Below, one piece after another: positions 1 through 5,154 of a stretch of DNA of 6,441 bases. Every line of letters starts with the position of its first letter. Position 1 is the stretch's first letter. Both the position numbers and the translations under genes were made by a program. Origin of the DNA: Chloroflexota bacterium (GTDB lineage Bacteria > Chloroflexota > Dehalococcoidia > SM23-28-2 > RBG-16-64-32); contig VBJT01000096.1 of the NCBI GenBank assembly GCA_005880075.1, positions 4,530 to 10,970 on the forward strand, given 5' to 3'. The notes beneath the pieces were generated by a model that saw nothing but the letters and a program-made list of their open reading frames with translations, made no database searches and was not told where the DNA came from.

Positions 1-231
1 ATGCGTGTGCGTGGCTGGGTTCGCGGTAGCGGACGTCAGGCAGTTCTCGCTTGCGCCCACGGTCATGGTGTTCGTCGCTTCGTCATAACTGTTTCCCGAC
101 GGCGCCATGTCGAGGCTGATTGTCGGGTTCTGGACGGCGTGCGACGGCATGACACCGGCGATGAAAACGCCGCCAACAGCGGCGACGGCGAAAAGAGCGG
201 CGAGCGGAAACGCGCTTCGAAGGAAAGACAA
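1..231 (-). CDS. secreted protein, N-terminal fragment (runs off the left edge)
   Basis: The frame is open from a TTG codon at 231-229 to position 1 (77 codons, no stop), so only the N-terminus is seen. The TTG follows AAGGAGGG by 8 bases, a near-ideal ribosome binding site, and no better in-frame start exists nearby. Residues 1-32 form a Sec signal peptide: a short R5-containing n-region, a long Ala/Val/Leu/Phe core (about 8-27) and a likely cut after SHA (30-32). The mature start reads NPTISLDMAPSGNSYDEAT, then TMTVG and a Cys at 64. From memory this resembles large secreted proteins of Dehalococcoidia metagenomes, often of cohesin-like or beta-sandwich type, but that family link is unverified. 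It is transcribed away from the capsid cassette and looks cellular rather than viral. It could be a surface or extracellular protein; no enzymatic motif is visible in the fragment. Confidence 0.6.
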   Translation of the reverse strand, partial: MSFLRSAFPLAALFAVAAVGGVFIAGVMPSHAVQNPTISLDMAPSGNSYDEATNTMTVGASENCLTSATANPATHTH

Positions 232-290
232 CGGCCGGACCCTCCTTGCAGATATGAAATTGATGGAGGGCTCCGGCACCCGACAAATCC

Positions 291-319
291 ACGATACGTG
301 TGGTAAGACAGGCTGTCAT
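291..319 (-). promoter_or_regulatory. candidate sigma70-type promoter of the leftmost secreted-protein gene
   Basis: Read on the minus strand, ATGACA (319-314, five of six to TTGACA) is followed after exactly 17 bases by TATCGT (296-291, four of six to TATAAT). A transcript would start near 284 and leave a leader of about 53 bases before the TTG start at 231. The spacing is ideal but the -10 box is weak. The -35 box touches the terminator-like hairpin at 320-339. Confidence 0.35.
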
Positions 320-339
320 TGGCCGAACGGCCAGTTTTT
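320..339 (+). terminator. terminator-like hairpin with T run
   Basis: The stem TGGCC/GGCCA (320-324 with 329-333) with a GAAC loop is followed by GTTTTT (334-339). This is a short intrinsic terminator for plus-strand transcription. No plus-strand gene lies to its left in the window, so it may stop antisense transcription of the secreted gene or shield the capsid locus. The word TCATTGGCC occurs at 316-324 and again at 339-347. Confidence 0.35.
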
Positions 340-350
340 CATTGGCCAAA

Positions 351-370
351 GGTTTACGGCGCCGTAAACC
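351..370. repeat. perfect 20-bp palindrome
   Basis: GGTTTACGGCGCCGTAAACC equals its own reverse complement over all 20 bases. A second palindrome, CCGGGCCCGG (369-378), overlaps its right end. No T run follows, so an intrinsic terminator is unlikely. It lies upstream of the capsid gene and could be an operator or a boundary site. A related inverted repeat lies at 3851-3867, at the far end of the virion cassette. Confidence 0.7.
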
Positions 371-457
371 GGGCCCGGCCGATTTTGTCCGTCCGGAGTG
401 TCATTTCCCTCTTTGCATAATAGCACATCTGTTCTATCCTCAACCATAACAAGCCAG

Positions 458-525
458 GAGCAGGGGGCGGCAGACCGGTGGTCGCGGCGGTGGTTTGTGG
501 TGGAAGCGTCTGCCGTCCCCTGTTC
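458..525 (+). promoter_or_regulatory. long hairpin in the 5' leader of the capsid gene
   Basis: Bases 458-475 pair with 508-525 along 18 positions: 16 Watson-Crick and two G-U wobbles (460 with 523, 467 with 516). The 32-base loop is rich in GGTGG (three copies). The hairpin ends 34 bases before the ribosome binding site of the capsid gene, so it would lie in that mRNA. Changes appearing as G-U rather than mismatches suggest an RNA structure. It could stabilise the transcript or bind a protein; this is inference. Confidence 0.5.
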
Positions 526-572
526 GAGGCAACCAAACGGAGCCAAGGTGGAAGTGGTGAAAGGAGGAAGAA

Positions 573-1460
573 ATGGCTCTGACCCTGGCCGAAGCGGCCA
601 AACTCTCCAACGACGTCCTGCTCACAGGCGTCATCGAGACCATCATTAAGGACTCGCCGGTGCTCCAGCGCGTCCCATTCATCGAGATCGTCGGGAACGG
701 TCTCACCTACAACCGCGAGAACGCCGCGCCGAGCGCCTCGTTCTTCGACGTAGGCGACACCTGGACGGAGTCCACGCCGACTTTCACGCAGCTCACCGTG
801 ACGCTGAAGATCATGGGCGGCGACGCGGACATCGACAACTTCTTGCTCGCGACGCGCTCGAACCTCCAGGACCTTGAGGCCGCCGTCGTCCAGCTCAAGG
901 CGAAGGCCGTCCGCCAGCTCTTCGAGACGACCTTCGTCACCGGCGACGTCTCGGTCAACGCCAAAGCCTTCGACGGGCTCGACAAGCTGATGGACCCCGC
1001 GCAGAGCATCTCGATGGGCGTCAACGGCGGCTCGCTCACCCTTGACAAGCTCGACGAGCTGGTCGACCAGGTGAAGGGCGGCAAGCCGGAGCTGCTCTTG
1101 ATGAGCCGCCGCTCGCGCCGCATCGTCACAAAGCTCGCCCGCAACTCGGGCTCGCTCCTCGAGACGGACCGGGACGAGTTCGGCCAGATGCTCCAGTTCT
1201 ACGACGGCATCCCGATCGGCGTCTCCGATTACATCTCCGACACGCAGACCGTCGGCTCGAGCACAGACTGCTCGACGGTGTACGCCTTCCAGATGGGCGA
1301 GGGCGCGCTTGCCGGCCTGACCACCCCCGGCTCCCTCCAGATCGAGCGCGTCGGCAGCTTGGAGACGAAGGACGCCACGCGCACGCGCATCAAGTGGTAC
1401 ACCTCGCTCGCGCTCTTCAACGCCCTGAAGCTGGCGCGCCTTACGGGAGTCCGCCCGTAG
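573..1460 (+). CDS. phage major capsid protein, HK97-fold type
   Basis: This 295-residue protein is very probably the major capsid protein of a tailed phage. The start ATG follows AAAGGAGG by 5 bases. The visible pattern matches HK97-fold capsids. An N-terminal helix (about 4-27) comes first, then an extended beta-rich arm with TYNREN (45-50) and the FFDVGDTW stretch (57-64). A P-domain-like helix follows (about 98-118). Next comes the A-domain signature: KPELLLMSRRSRR (171-183), a short helix, then FGQMLQFYDGIPIGVSDYI (203-221). The C-terminus ends in a beta strand and helix (272-293). The length and lack of an N-terminal scaffold-like domain suit the smaller, uncleaved capsid types, such as the epsilon15 gp7-like group, though that subgroup is a guess. 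Capsid proteins self-assemble into icosahedral shells. Unusually, no portal, protease or scaffold gene lies upstream; the previous gene is a divergent secreted protein. An encapsulin-like use cannot be excluded. Confidence 0.85.
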   Translation: MALTLAEAAKLSNDVLLTGVIETIIKDSPVLQRVPFIEIVGNGLTYNRENAAPSASFFDVGDTWTESTPTFTQLTVTLKIMGGDADIDNFLLATRSNLQDLEAAVVQLKAKAVRQLFETTFVTGDVSVNAKAFDGLDKLMDPAQSISMGVNGGSLTLDKLDELVDQVKGGKPELLLMSRRSRRIVTKLARNSGSLLETDRDEFGQMLQFYDGIPIGVSDYISDTQTVGSSTDCSTVYAFQMGEGALAGLTTPGSLQIERVGSLETKDATRTRIKWYTSLALFNALKLARLTGVRP

Positions 1461-1472
1461 GCGGAGGCACAT

Positions 1473-1565
1473 GTAGGGGCGAGGCAACCGGTGCATCGAT
1501 ACCTGGACGACGCACGAGCTCGAATGAGGCACCGTTCACGGGACTTGCGGTTGCCTCGCCCCTAC
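1473..1565. repeat. 93-bp intergenic element with 18-bp perfect inverted ends (MITE- or REP-like)
   Basis: GTAGGGGCGAGGCAACCG (1473-1490) is repeated as its exact reverse complement at 1548-1565, around 57 bases of interior. It fills nearly all of the gap between the capsid and baseplate genes. In RNA it would form a strong 18-bp stem. A second element with similar ends and almost the same length lies at 2997-3091. Repeats beginning GTAGGGGCG are, from memory, common in intergenic DNA of Chloroflexota-like metagenomes. No coding capacity or target-site duplication is evident. Confidence 0.75.
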
Positions 1566-1586
1566 GCCCCGCCCCGTAATCACGCC

Positions 1587-2687
1587 ATGACCACGCTTAA
1601 ACGCGCAACCATCAAGGCCTATAACGCCGCTGCCCACAAGGCGACCGTTCAGATCGCCGGCTCGTTGTCCGTCTGGCTCAACGACATCCGCGTCGCGACG
1701 GACATTCCGCCGCCGGCCGTCGTCCCCGGCCGCGAATGCGCCGTGCTTCTCTTCACCGACGATAACCCCGACGACGCCGTCATCATTACCGTCCACGGCG
1801 CGGCGCCGTCCGGCGTCTCGGCGGGCTCTCGCCTCCAGGACGCCGACAACAATACGTGGATCGACGTCGAGAACGCGCCGAACGAAGACAAGGTCCGCAT
1901 GACTGTCGCCGCTGTCCTTCGCGCGCTCTTGCAGACGGCCACCACGCACATCCAGTTCACGGGCGACGCCCGGGTCGACGGCCGGCTCGGCGTGGGCAAC
2001 GCGCCGCCGGCGACAAGCTCGGCGCCGCGCGCCCAGCTCTCGGTCTGGCCGAACCTCGGCGCCGGCAGCTCCCTCATGCTCCAGATCGACCTGACAGGCG
2101 TGCAGACGGCCGCTGCCTCGACCCGTCAGGGGTTCGCCTTCACCGGCACGCTCGACCTCGCCGGCTACAACCTGACGAACCTCTACGGCCTCTCGTCCGT
2201 GCCGTTACCCGTCGATAGCATCGGCGGTGGCGTCATCAGTACCTTTGCGGCCCAGCGAGCAGGCCTCCAGGCTGGCCAGTCAGGCCAGCCGATCGCGGCC
2301 ACAGACAGCGCCGCCTTCGACGCGATCGCGCCCAGCGGCGACAGCTCGAGCGTGGTCAGCACTCATCGCGGCGTGCGCGTCCGCAACCAGGGCGCCGCCT
2401 TCATCAGCGACGCCATCGGCGTCGACATCGAGGCCCAGAGCGGCGCCGGGACGAACCGCGCGCTGCGCGCCCTCGGCACGACCCAGGACCCGAGCATCCA
2501 CCAGCCGTCGCTTTACCTCTTCGGGTCGAGCCCGAGTATGGGCGGCGGCAGCCGCGTGCTGGGCATCGCCAACGCCGCGACAGTGCCGAACTCGAACCCG
2601 AGCGGCGGCGGCATCCTCTACGCCGAAGCCGGCGCGCTCAAGTGGCGAGGGAGCAGCGGCACGATCACCACGATCGCAGCGGCATAG
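1587..2687 (+). CDS. phage baseplate/tail-fibre protein with probable OB-fold N-terminus
   Basis: This 366-residue protein has a composite, virion-type design. Residues 1-73 look like the OB-fold of gpV-like baseplate spike proteins: ATIKAYNAAAHKATVQI, a central strand, then AVLLFTDDN and DDAVIITVHGAA. A linker with WIDVEN (91-96) leads to a helix (103-117), then a strand-rich region with ARVDGRLGVGN (128-138). A long Gly/Ala/Ser-rich beta stretch follows (150-330). The end, GGGILYAEAGALKWRG (340-355) followed by TITTIA, is typical of the C-termini of phage fibre proteins. It would thus join the tail or vertex and contact the host surface. No hydrolase motif is visible. I chose ATG 1587, where the OB-like strand begins; the frame stays open upstream to a GTG at 1491, but that part lies inside the repeat element and reads as Arg/Pro-rich junk. 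No Shine-Dalgarno site precedes the ATG. It follows the capsid gene on the same strand. Confidence 0.65.
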   Translation: MTTLKRATIKAYNAAAHKATVQIAGSLSVWLNDIRVATDIPPPAVVPGRECAVLLFTDDNPDDAVIITVHGAAPSGVSAGSRLQDADNNTWIDVENAPNEDKVRMTVAAVLRALLQTATTHIQFTGDARVDGRLGVGNAPPATSSAPRAQLSVWPNLGAGSSLMLQIDLTGVQTAAASTRQGFAFTGTLDLAGYNLTNLYGLSSVPLPVDSIGGGVISTFAAQRAGLQAGQSGQPIAATDSAAFDAIAPSGDSSSVVSTHRGVRVRNQGAAFISDAIGVDIEAQSGAGTNRALRALGTTQDPSIHQPSLYLFGSSPSMGGGSRVLGIANAATVPNSNPSGGGILYAEAGALKWRGSSGTITTIAAA

Positions 2688-2699
2688 CGAGGAGAAACC

Positions 2700-2957
2700 A
2701 TGGCGAAACACACGATCGACTTGAGCGACGAATGCGAGCGCCGCCTCGCCGTCCTCGTCGCCGAGTACAACGCCCGCAACCAGACCGCCTTCGCACTCGA
2801 TGCCTGGCTCCAGCTCCACATGCGCGAGATCGCGATCGGCCGTGATCTCGCCGCCTCCGTCGCCGCGCTCACCGAGCAATCGCAGCGCCAGGCGGAAGCC
2901 GACCTGAACGCCGCCGCGGCGGCCGAGAAGGCTCGGCTCCTGGAGCTGGTGTCGTGA
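2700..2957 (+). CDS. small unknown protein of the virion cassette
   Basis: I do not recognise this 85-residue protein. ATG 2700 follows GCGAGGAGA (2688-2696) at a normal distance and lies 12 bases after the stop of the baseplate gene, so the two are probably co-transcribed and translationally linked. The N-terminus KHTIDLSDECERRLAVLVAEYN looks like a short strand followed by a helix, loosely similar to ribbon-helix-helix proteins. The rest (about 35-83) is predicted to be almost all helix, with an Ala/Glu/Gln/Arg-rich segment (59-80) that could form a coiled coil. There is no signal peptide or membrane segment. Small helical proteins in such positions can be chaperones, scaffolds or neck parts; which applies cannot be decided here. 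The strong ribosome binding site, spacing and base composition like its neighbours make it a real gene. Confidence 0.7.
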   Translation: MAKHTIDLSDECERRLAVLVAEYNARNQTAFALDAWLQLHMREIAIGRDLAASVAALTEQSQRQAEADLNAAAAAEKARLLELVS

Positions 2958-2967
2958 GCAGGCAACC

Positions 2968-2983
2968 GCGCCCGTGCGGGCGC
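2968..2983 (+). repeat. short GC-rich hairpin after the small gene
   Basis: GCGCCCG/CGGGCGC pair around a TG centre, 11 bases after the stop of the 85-residue gene. Outer bases CAACC (2963-2967) can also pair with GGTTG (2993-2997), giving a larger imperfect structure. No T run follows, so it is not a clear terminator; it may shield the 3' end of the message or be part of the adjoining repeat. Confidence 0.4.
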
Positions 2984-2996
2984 AAGCCCGGAGGTT

Positions 2997-3091
2997 GTAG
3001 GGGCGAGCACACATGTCACATGGGCAAGGATCCAACATGAACGCCGTCCAGAATTGGACGGCGGACGGCCGTCGCGCATGCTGCGCCCTAC
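2997..3091. repeat. 95-bp intergenic element with imperfect inverted ends, related to the 93-bp element
   Basis: GTAGGGGCGAGCA (2997-3009) and the reverse complement of TGCTGCGCCCTAC (3079-3091) agree at 10 of 13 positions. The size (95 against 93 bp), the GTAGGG...CCCTAC ends and the position between two cassette genes match the element at 1473-1565, but the interiors are unrelated. Inside lies a perfect 9-bp stem (CGCCGTCCA at 3042-3050 with 3055-3063, GAAT loop). The shared length may be coincidence; the shared ends are clear. Confidence 0.5.
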
Positions 3092-3149
3092 ACCCCGCCC
3101 AGCGCAGACACCGGCGTCCCTCCAACAAAGCCGCCGCCAGGCCGGGGGT

Positions 3150-3173
3150 CTGGGGGTGTCCCCCAGTTTTCTT
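3150..3173 (+). terminator. intrinsic terminator
   Basis: CTGGGGG (3150-3156) pairs perfectly with CCCCCAG (3160-3166) around a TGT loop and is followed at once by TTTTCTT (3167-3173). This is a classic Rho-independent terminator on the plus strand. It would end transcription of the capsid, baseplate and small genes, leaving the adaptor gene 53 bases downstream to a separate or read-through transcript. Confidence 0.7.
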
Positions 3174-3225
3174 CACCTTTGGGCGAGCGCAGCGAGCCCG
3201 GTTCAGGCTAGGGAGGTAAAGCATC

Positions 3226-3867
3226 ATGACCACAATCGCAGACTTCCGTGCGCGCCTGCGCAAGGACCTCCACGACGAGGACTCGGCCAACTACCGCTGG
3301 ACGGACGGCGAACTCGACCGCCACGTCCAGCACACCGTGCGCCAGTTCAGCCTCGCCGTCCCGCTGGAGGCGAAGACGACACTGACGACGACCGCAGGCA
3401 GCCGAGAGCTATCGATCTCGGCGCTGACCGACCTTGTCGCCATCGAGGCGGTCGAGTACCCGGCCGGCGAGTTTTCGCCGGAGTACGTCCGCTTCTCCGT
3501 CTGGCTCTCGACGCTCACGCTGCTCACCGACCGGACGCCCGCTGCCGCCGAGAGCGTGAACGTCTTCTGGACGAAGCTGCACACCGTCGACGGCAGCGGA
3601 TCGACCGTGCCCGCGCGTTTCGAGGACGTGATCGCCGGCGGTGCGGGTGCCTACGCCGCCCTCGAGTGGGCGAGCTTCTCGACGAACCGCGTGAACGTCG
3701 GCGGGCGCGACGTCTGGCGCGAGTACCTGCTCTGGGGCCAGGAGCGCCTCGCCGAGTTTCAGCGCGCCCTCGCCCGCTACGGCCGTCGCAACGCCATCCG
3801 CGTGCGGCGCCTCTATGCGCCGGCGACGCCCGTCGTCGATCAGACGACCGTTACGGGGGCGCCGTAA
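3226..3867 (+). CDS. probable phage head-tail adaptor (neck) protein
   Basis: This 213-residue protein resembles head-tail connector or adaptor proteins that bind below the portal ring (gp6-like or DUF6682-like); the assignment rests on overall pattern. The N-terminus TIADFRARLRKDLHDED, then YRWTDGELDRHVQHTVRQFSLA (23-44), is typical: a helix, an acidic turn, and a helix carrying WTD.ELDR. A beta region follows (47-101: TTLTTTAGSRELSI, the IEAVEYP strand, YVRFSVW). Helices then follow, with AGGAGAYAALEWASF (137-151) and WREYLLWGQERLAEFQRALARY (164-185). ATG 3226 is preceded by GGGAGGT (3211-3217) with 8 bases between. A terminator lies just upstream, so it may have its own promoter, none of which I could identify. 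The stop is only 3 bases from the stop of the convergent PH-like gene. No portal gene is in the window, which is odd for an adaptor. Confidence 0.55.
   Translation: MTTIADFRARLRKDLHDEDSANYRWTDGELDRHVQHTVRQFSLAVPLEAKTTLTTTAGSRELSISALTDLVAIEAVEYPAGEFSPEYVRFSVWLSTLTLLTDRTPAAAESVNVFWTKLHTVDGSGSTVPARFEDVIAGGAGAYAALEWASFSTNRVNVGGRDVWREYLLWGQERLAEFQRALARYGRRNAIRVRRLYAPATPVVDQTTVTGAP
3851..3867. repeat. inverted repeat at the right cassette edge, similar to the 351-370 palindrome
   Basis: TTACGG (3851-3856) and CCGTAA (3862-3867) pair around GGGCG. The ten bases GGCGCCGTAA (3858-3867) are identical to 358-367 inside the left palindrome, exactly 3500 bases apart. The repeat forms the last codons and stop of the adaptor gene, so coding constraint or chance could also explain it. 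Confidence 0.4.
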
Positions 3868-3870
3868 GGG

Positions 3871-4248
3871 TTAGGGCTCGTTTTGCAGCGTCTCTGACAT
3901 AATCAGCTGGTAGGCGCGCTGGGCCTTATCGCCGCCTCGGAACTCGAATTCGTAGTCTTCACCAGCGCCGGCACGGACAACAAGGAGGCTATGGCTGCCC
4001 CAACCGAGAGCGCCGCGCCCTTCGTCAATGCTTCCGACCGAAGTGATCTTGTTGAACGGCACACTAACGAGGGCCTTCCGCTTCCGCATGAACTCCTTAT
4101 TGTAGAAAAGCAGTCGCTTGTCGGTGATGCCGAGGAAGCCGGTCTGCCAGCCCTTACAATCGAAGACCGCATGCAACGTCTCGTCGGGCAGAATCCACGG
4201 CTGGAGTTGCTCGTACTGGCCTCTGTTGTCGTACATGACCTCGGGCAC
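3871..4248 (-). CDS. PH-like domain protein (bacterial PH family)
   Basis: This is a cytoplasmic protein of 125 residues with no signal peptide or membrane segment. Its order of elements matches short bacterial pleckstrin-homology-like proteins: LQPWILPDETLHAVFDCKG, then TGFLGITDKRLLFYNKEF (the ITDKRLLF strand is the strongest signature), RKRKALVSVPFNKITSVGSID, a strand SLLVVRAG, and EFEFRGGDKAQRAYQLIM as the closing strand and helix. Bacterial proteins of this type have poorly known roles; no catalytic residues are visible. I chose GTG 4248 because GGGAGGG (4263-4257) lies 8 bases upstream. ATG 4236 also fits the domain edge but has its GAGG only 2 bases away; an upstream GTG (4290) lacks a binding site. 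It follows the CHRD gene on the same strand with a 62-base gap and converges on the adaptor gene. Ordinary cellular gene, probably not part of the phage cassette. Confidence 0.75.
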   Translation of the reverse strand: MPEVMYDNRGQYEQLQPWILPDETLHAVFDCKGWQTGFLGITDKRLLFYNKEFMRKRKALVSVPFNKITSVGSIDEGRGALGWGSHSLLVVRAGAGEDYEFEFRGGDKAQRAYQLIMSETLQNEP

Positions 4249-4310
4249 GGTCCAAGCCCTCCCTGCTTCAAGGTGACAGGATTTTAGCACATGGGAGACG
4301 GTTTTGAAGC

Positions 4311-4889
4311 CTAATCGTCCTGGCGGTGGCCGTTTCCTCCGTTCCCGCGGTCGCCGTTGTCGCCATTTGAGTGGATCTGGCCGCGTGCTTCGCCGCCCTG
4401 ATGAGCGACAGTGTGAATGTTAGCGTAGGTGCGCCCGTCCGCCATCGCTTGCTCCAGCTCGGCCAGGGTCGAGCCGCAGGCGTTGTTCGTGATGTTCGCG
4501 TCCGTCGCGGTCGCGTCCCCGATCCAGTTGCCGTCGACATCCCAGCCCTTGTCGTGAAAGCCGGCAAGGAAGAGCACGATCGGGCCGTTCTGGCCCTCGG
4601 GCCCGCAGTGGATGTGCGCCTGCGTGACTCGCAGGCCGTTCGCGACCGAAAGGTCGAAGTGCAGCTCCGTCTTCCCGCGGTTGAACTCGAAATCGGCTTT
4701 CCCGCGGGTGTTGGTGTCGACCGGCGGCACCTCTTCGCTTCCGCGCAGCCGCGCCTCGAACTGCGGGCCGCCGTGGCCGTTGTCTGCGATCACTGAGCCT
4801 GCTAGTCCGGGAAGGACAAGCGTGCCGAGGGCGGCGGCGGTCAGCACCGCGGCGAGCACGCCGAGCGTGGTCAGGTAGGCGTTGCGCAT
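4311..4889 (-). CDS. secreted CHRD-domain protein
   Basis: A 192-residue exported protein. Residues 1-35 are a Sec signal peptide (RNAY n-region, core 7-28, probable cut after SVIA). One CHRD (chordin) domain fills about 43-172: FEARLRGSEEVPPVDTNTRGKADFEF, LHFDLSVANGLRVTQAHIHCGPEGQNGPIVLFL (77-108) and YANIHTVAHQGGEARGQI (155-172). The AHIH and NIH...GGEARGQI signatures are diagnostic. Cys95 and Cys138 could form a disulfide. The tail (174-192) is a low-complexity run of Gly, Asn, Asp and Arg. CHRD domains occur in animal chordin and many bacterial extracellular proteins; their bacterial role is not well known. ATG 4889 follows AGGAGGT (4899-4893) with 3 bases between. It is divergent from the small secreted protein at 5203, with the promoters of both probably in the shared 313-base gap, and lies upstream of the PH-like gene. 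Confidence 0.85.
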   Translation of the reverse strand: MRNAYLTTLGVLAAVLTAAALGTLVLPGLAGSVIADNGHGGPQFEARLRGSEEVPPVDTNTRGKADFEFNRGKTELHFDLSVANGLRVTQAHIHCGPEGQNGPIVLFLAGFHDKGWDVDGNWIGDATATDANITNNACGSTLAELEQAMADGRTYANIHTVAHQGGEARGQIHSNGDNGDRGNGGNGHRQDD

Positions 4890-4928
4890 AGGACCTCCTC
4901 TCGCGTCTGGATCAAATGCTTGACGCGC

Positions 4929-4934
4929 GTTATA
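4929..4934 (-). promoter_or_regulatory. candidate -10 box of the CHRD gene
   Basis: On the minus strand 4934-4929 reads TATAAC, five of six to TATAAT. It would place the transcript start near 4922, about 33 bases before the ATG at 4889. No convincing -35 box lies at 16-18 bases, so the promoter may depend on an activator or be spurious. Confidence 0.3.
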
Positions 4935-5124
4935 CGCCCGATAGTGGCGCGCGGTTCTCGGAAAACCGGCGCCTGCGGATAAACAACGTCTCGCAATTTG
5001 CTGGCCTGACGGCGCTTAGCATCATCCGAGCGGCGACCAAACTTGAACGCGGAAGCACGCCCCTTTGCGGGGGGCTTCGCCCGGCGGCGCGCGCAGTTGT
5101 TATGCTTCTGAAACCCCGCTCTCC

Positions 5125-5154
5125 TAGAGAACCCGGCGGGGCGCGGACTATAAT
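5125..5154 (+). promoter_or_regulatory. promoter of the small secreted-protein gene
   Basis: A perfect TATAAT (5149-5154) stands in a GC-rich context, preceded at 18 bases by TAGAGA (5125-5130, four of six to TTGACA). Transcription would begin near 5161, leaving a leader of about 40 bases before the GTG at 5203, with GGAGGT at 5191-5196. Confidence 0.55.

Larger units (their letters stand above)
232..572. other. divergent control region between the secreted gene and the capsid gene (no gene seen)
   Basis: I see no convincing gene in these 341 bases. They hold the ribosome binding site and promoter candidate of the minus-strand gene, a hairpin with a T run, a perfect 20-bp palindrome that overlaps a 10-bp one, a weak CATAAT box (416-421) without a good -35, a long leader hairpin (458-525), and the ribosome binding site AAAGGAGG (560-567) of the capsid gene. 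Short frames cross the region on both strands, but they lack ribosome binding sites and recognisable proteins. Confidence 0.6.

Noticed and set aside
411..421. CATAAT as promoter of the capsid gene
   Set aside because: No acceptable -35 box lies 16-18 bases upstream (the nearest candidates are 12 and 25 bases away), so I did not call a promoter there.
354..1532. Long minus-strand open frame of 392 codons opposite the capsid gene
   Set aside because: Its product is Arg/Val/Glu/Asp-rich low-complexity sequence typical of the antisense frame of GC-rich coding DNA, it has no recognisable domain, and the plus strand holds a clear capsid protein with a good ribosome binding site.
1491..1586. N-terminal extension of the fibre gene to the upstream GTG
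   Set aside because: The extension is translated repeat-element sequence (HRYLDDARARMRHRSRD and onward) with no ribosome binding site; the domain pattern begins at ATG 1587.
3013..3219. Possible small gene between the 85-residue gene and the adaptor
   Set aside because: It runs through the second repeat element and the intrinsic terminator, and its product is basic, Ala/Arg/Pro-rich and unlike any protein I know.
2280..3290. Minus-strand open frame of 336 codons opposite the fibre, small and adaptor genes
   Set aside because: It crosses three plus-strand features, the repeat element and the terminator, and its product is Ala/Arg-rich with no family pattern.
3054..3902. Plus-strand frame of 282 codons overlapping the adaptor gene
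   Set aside because: Arg/Pro-rich out-of-frame translation that starts inside the repeat element; the adaptor frame has the ribosome binding site and a protein-like composition.
5035..5105. Possible tRNA or integron attC site in a GC-rich hairpin region
   Set aside because: No acceptor, anticodon or T-arm pattern could be built, and the GTTATGC word does not fit the GTTRRRY core of attC sites.
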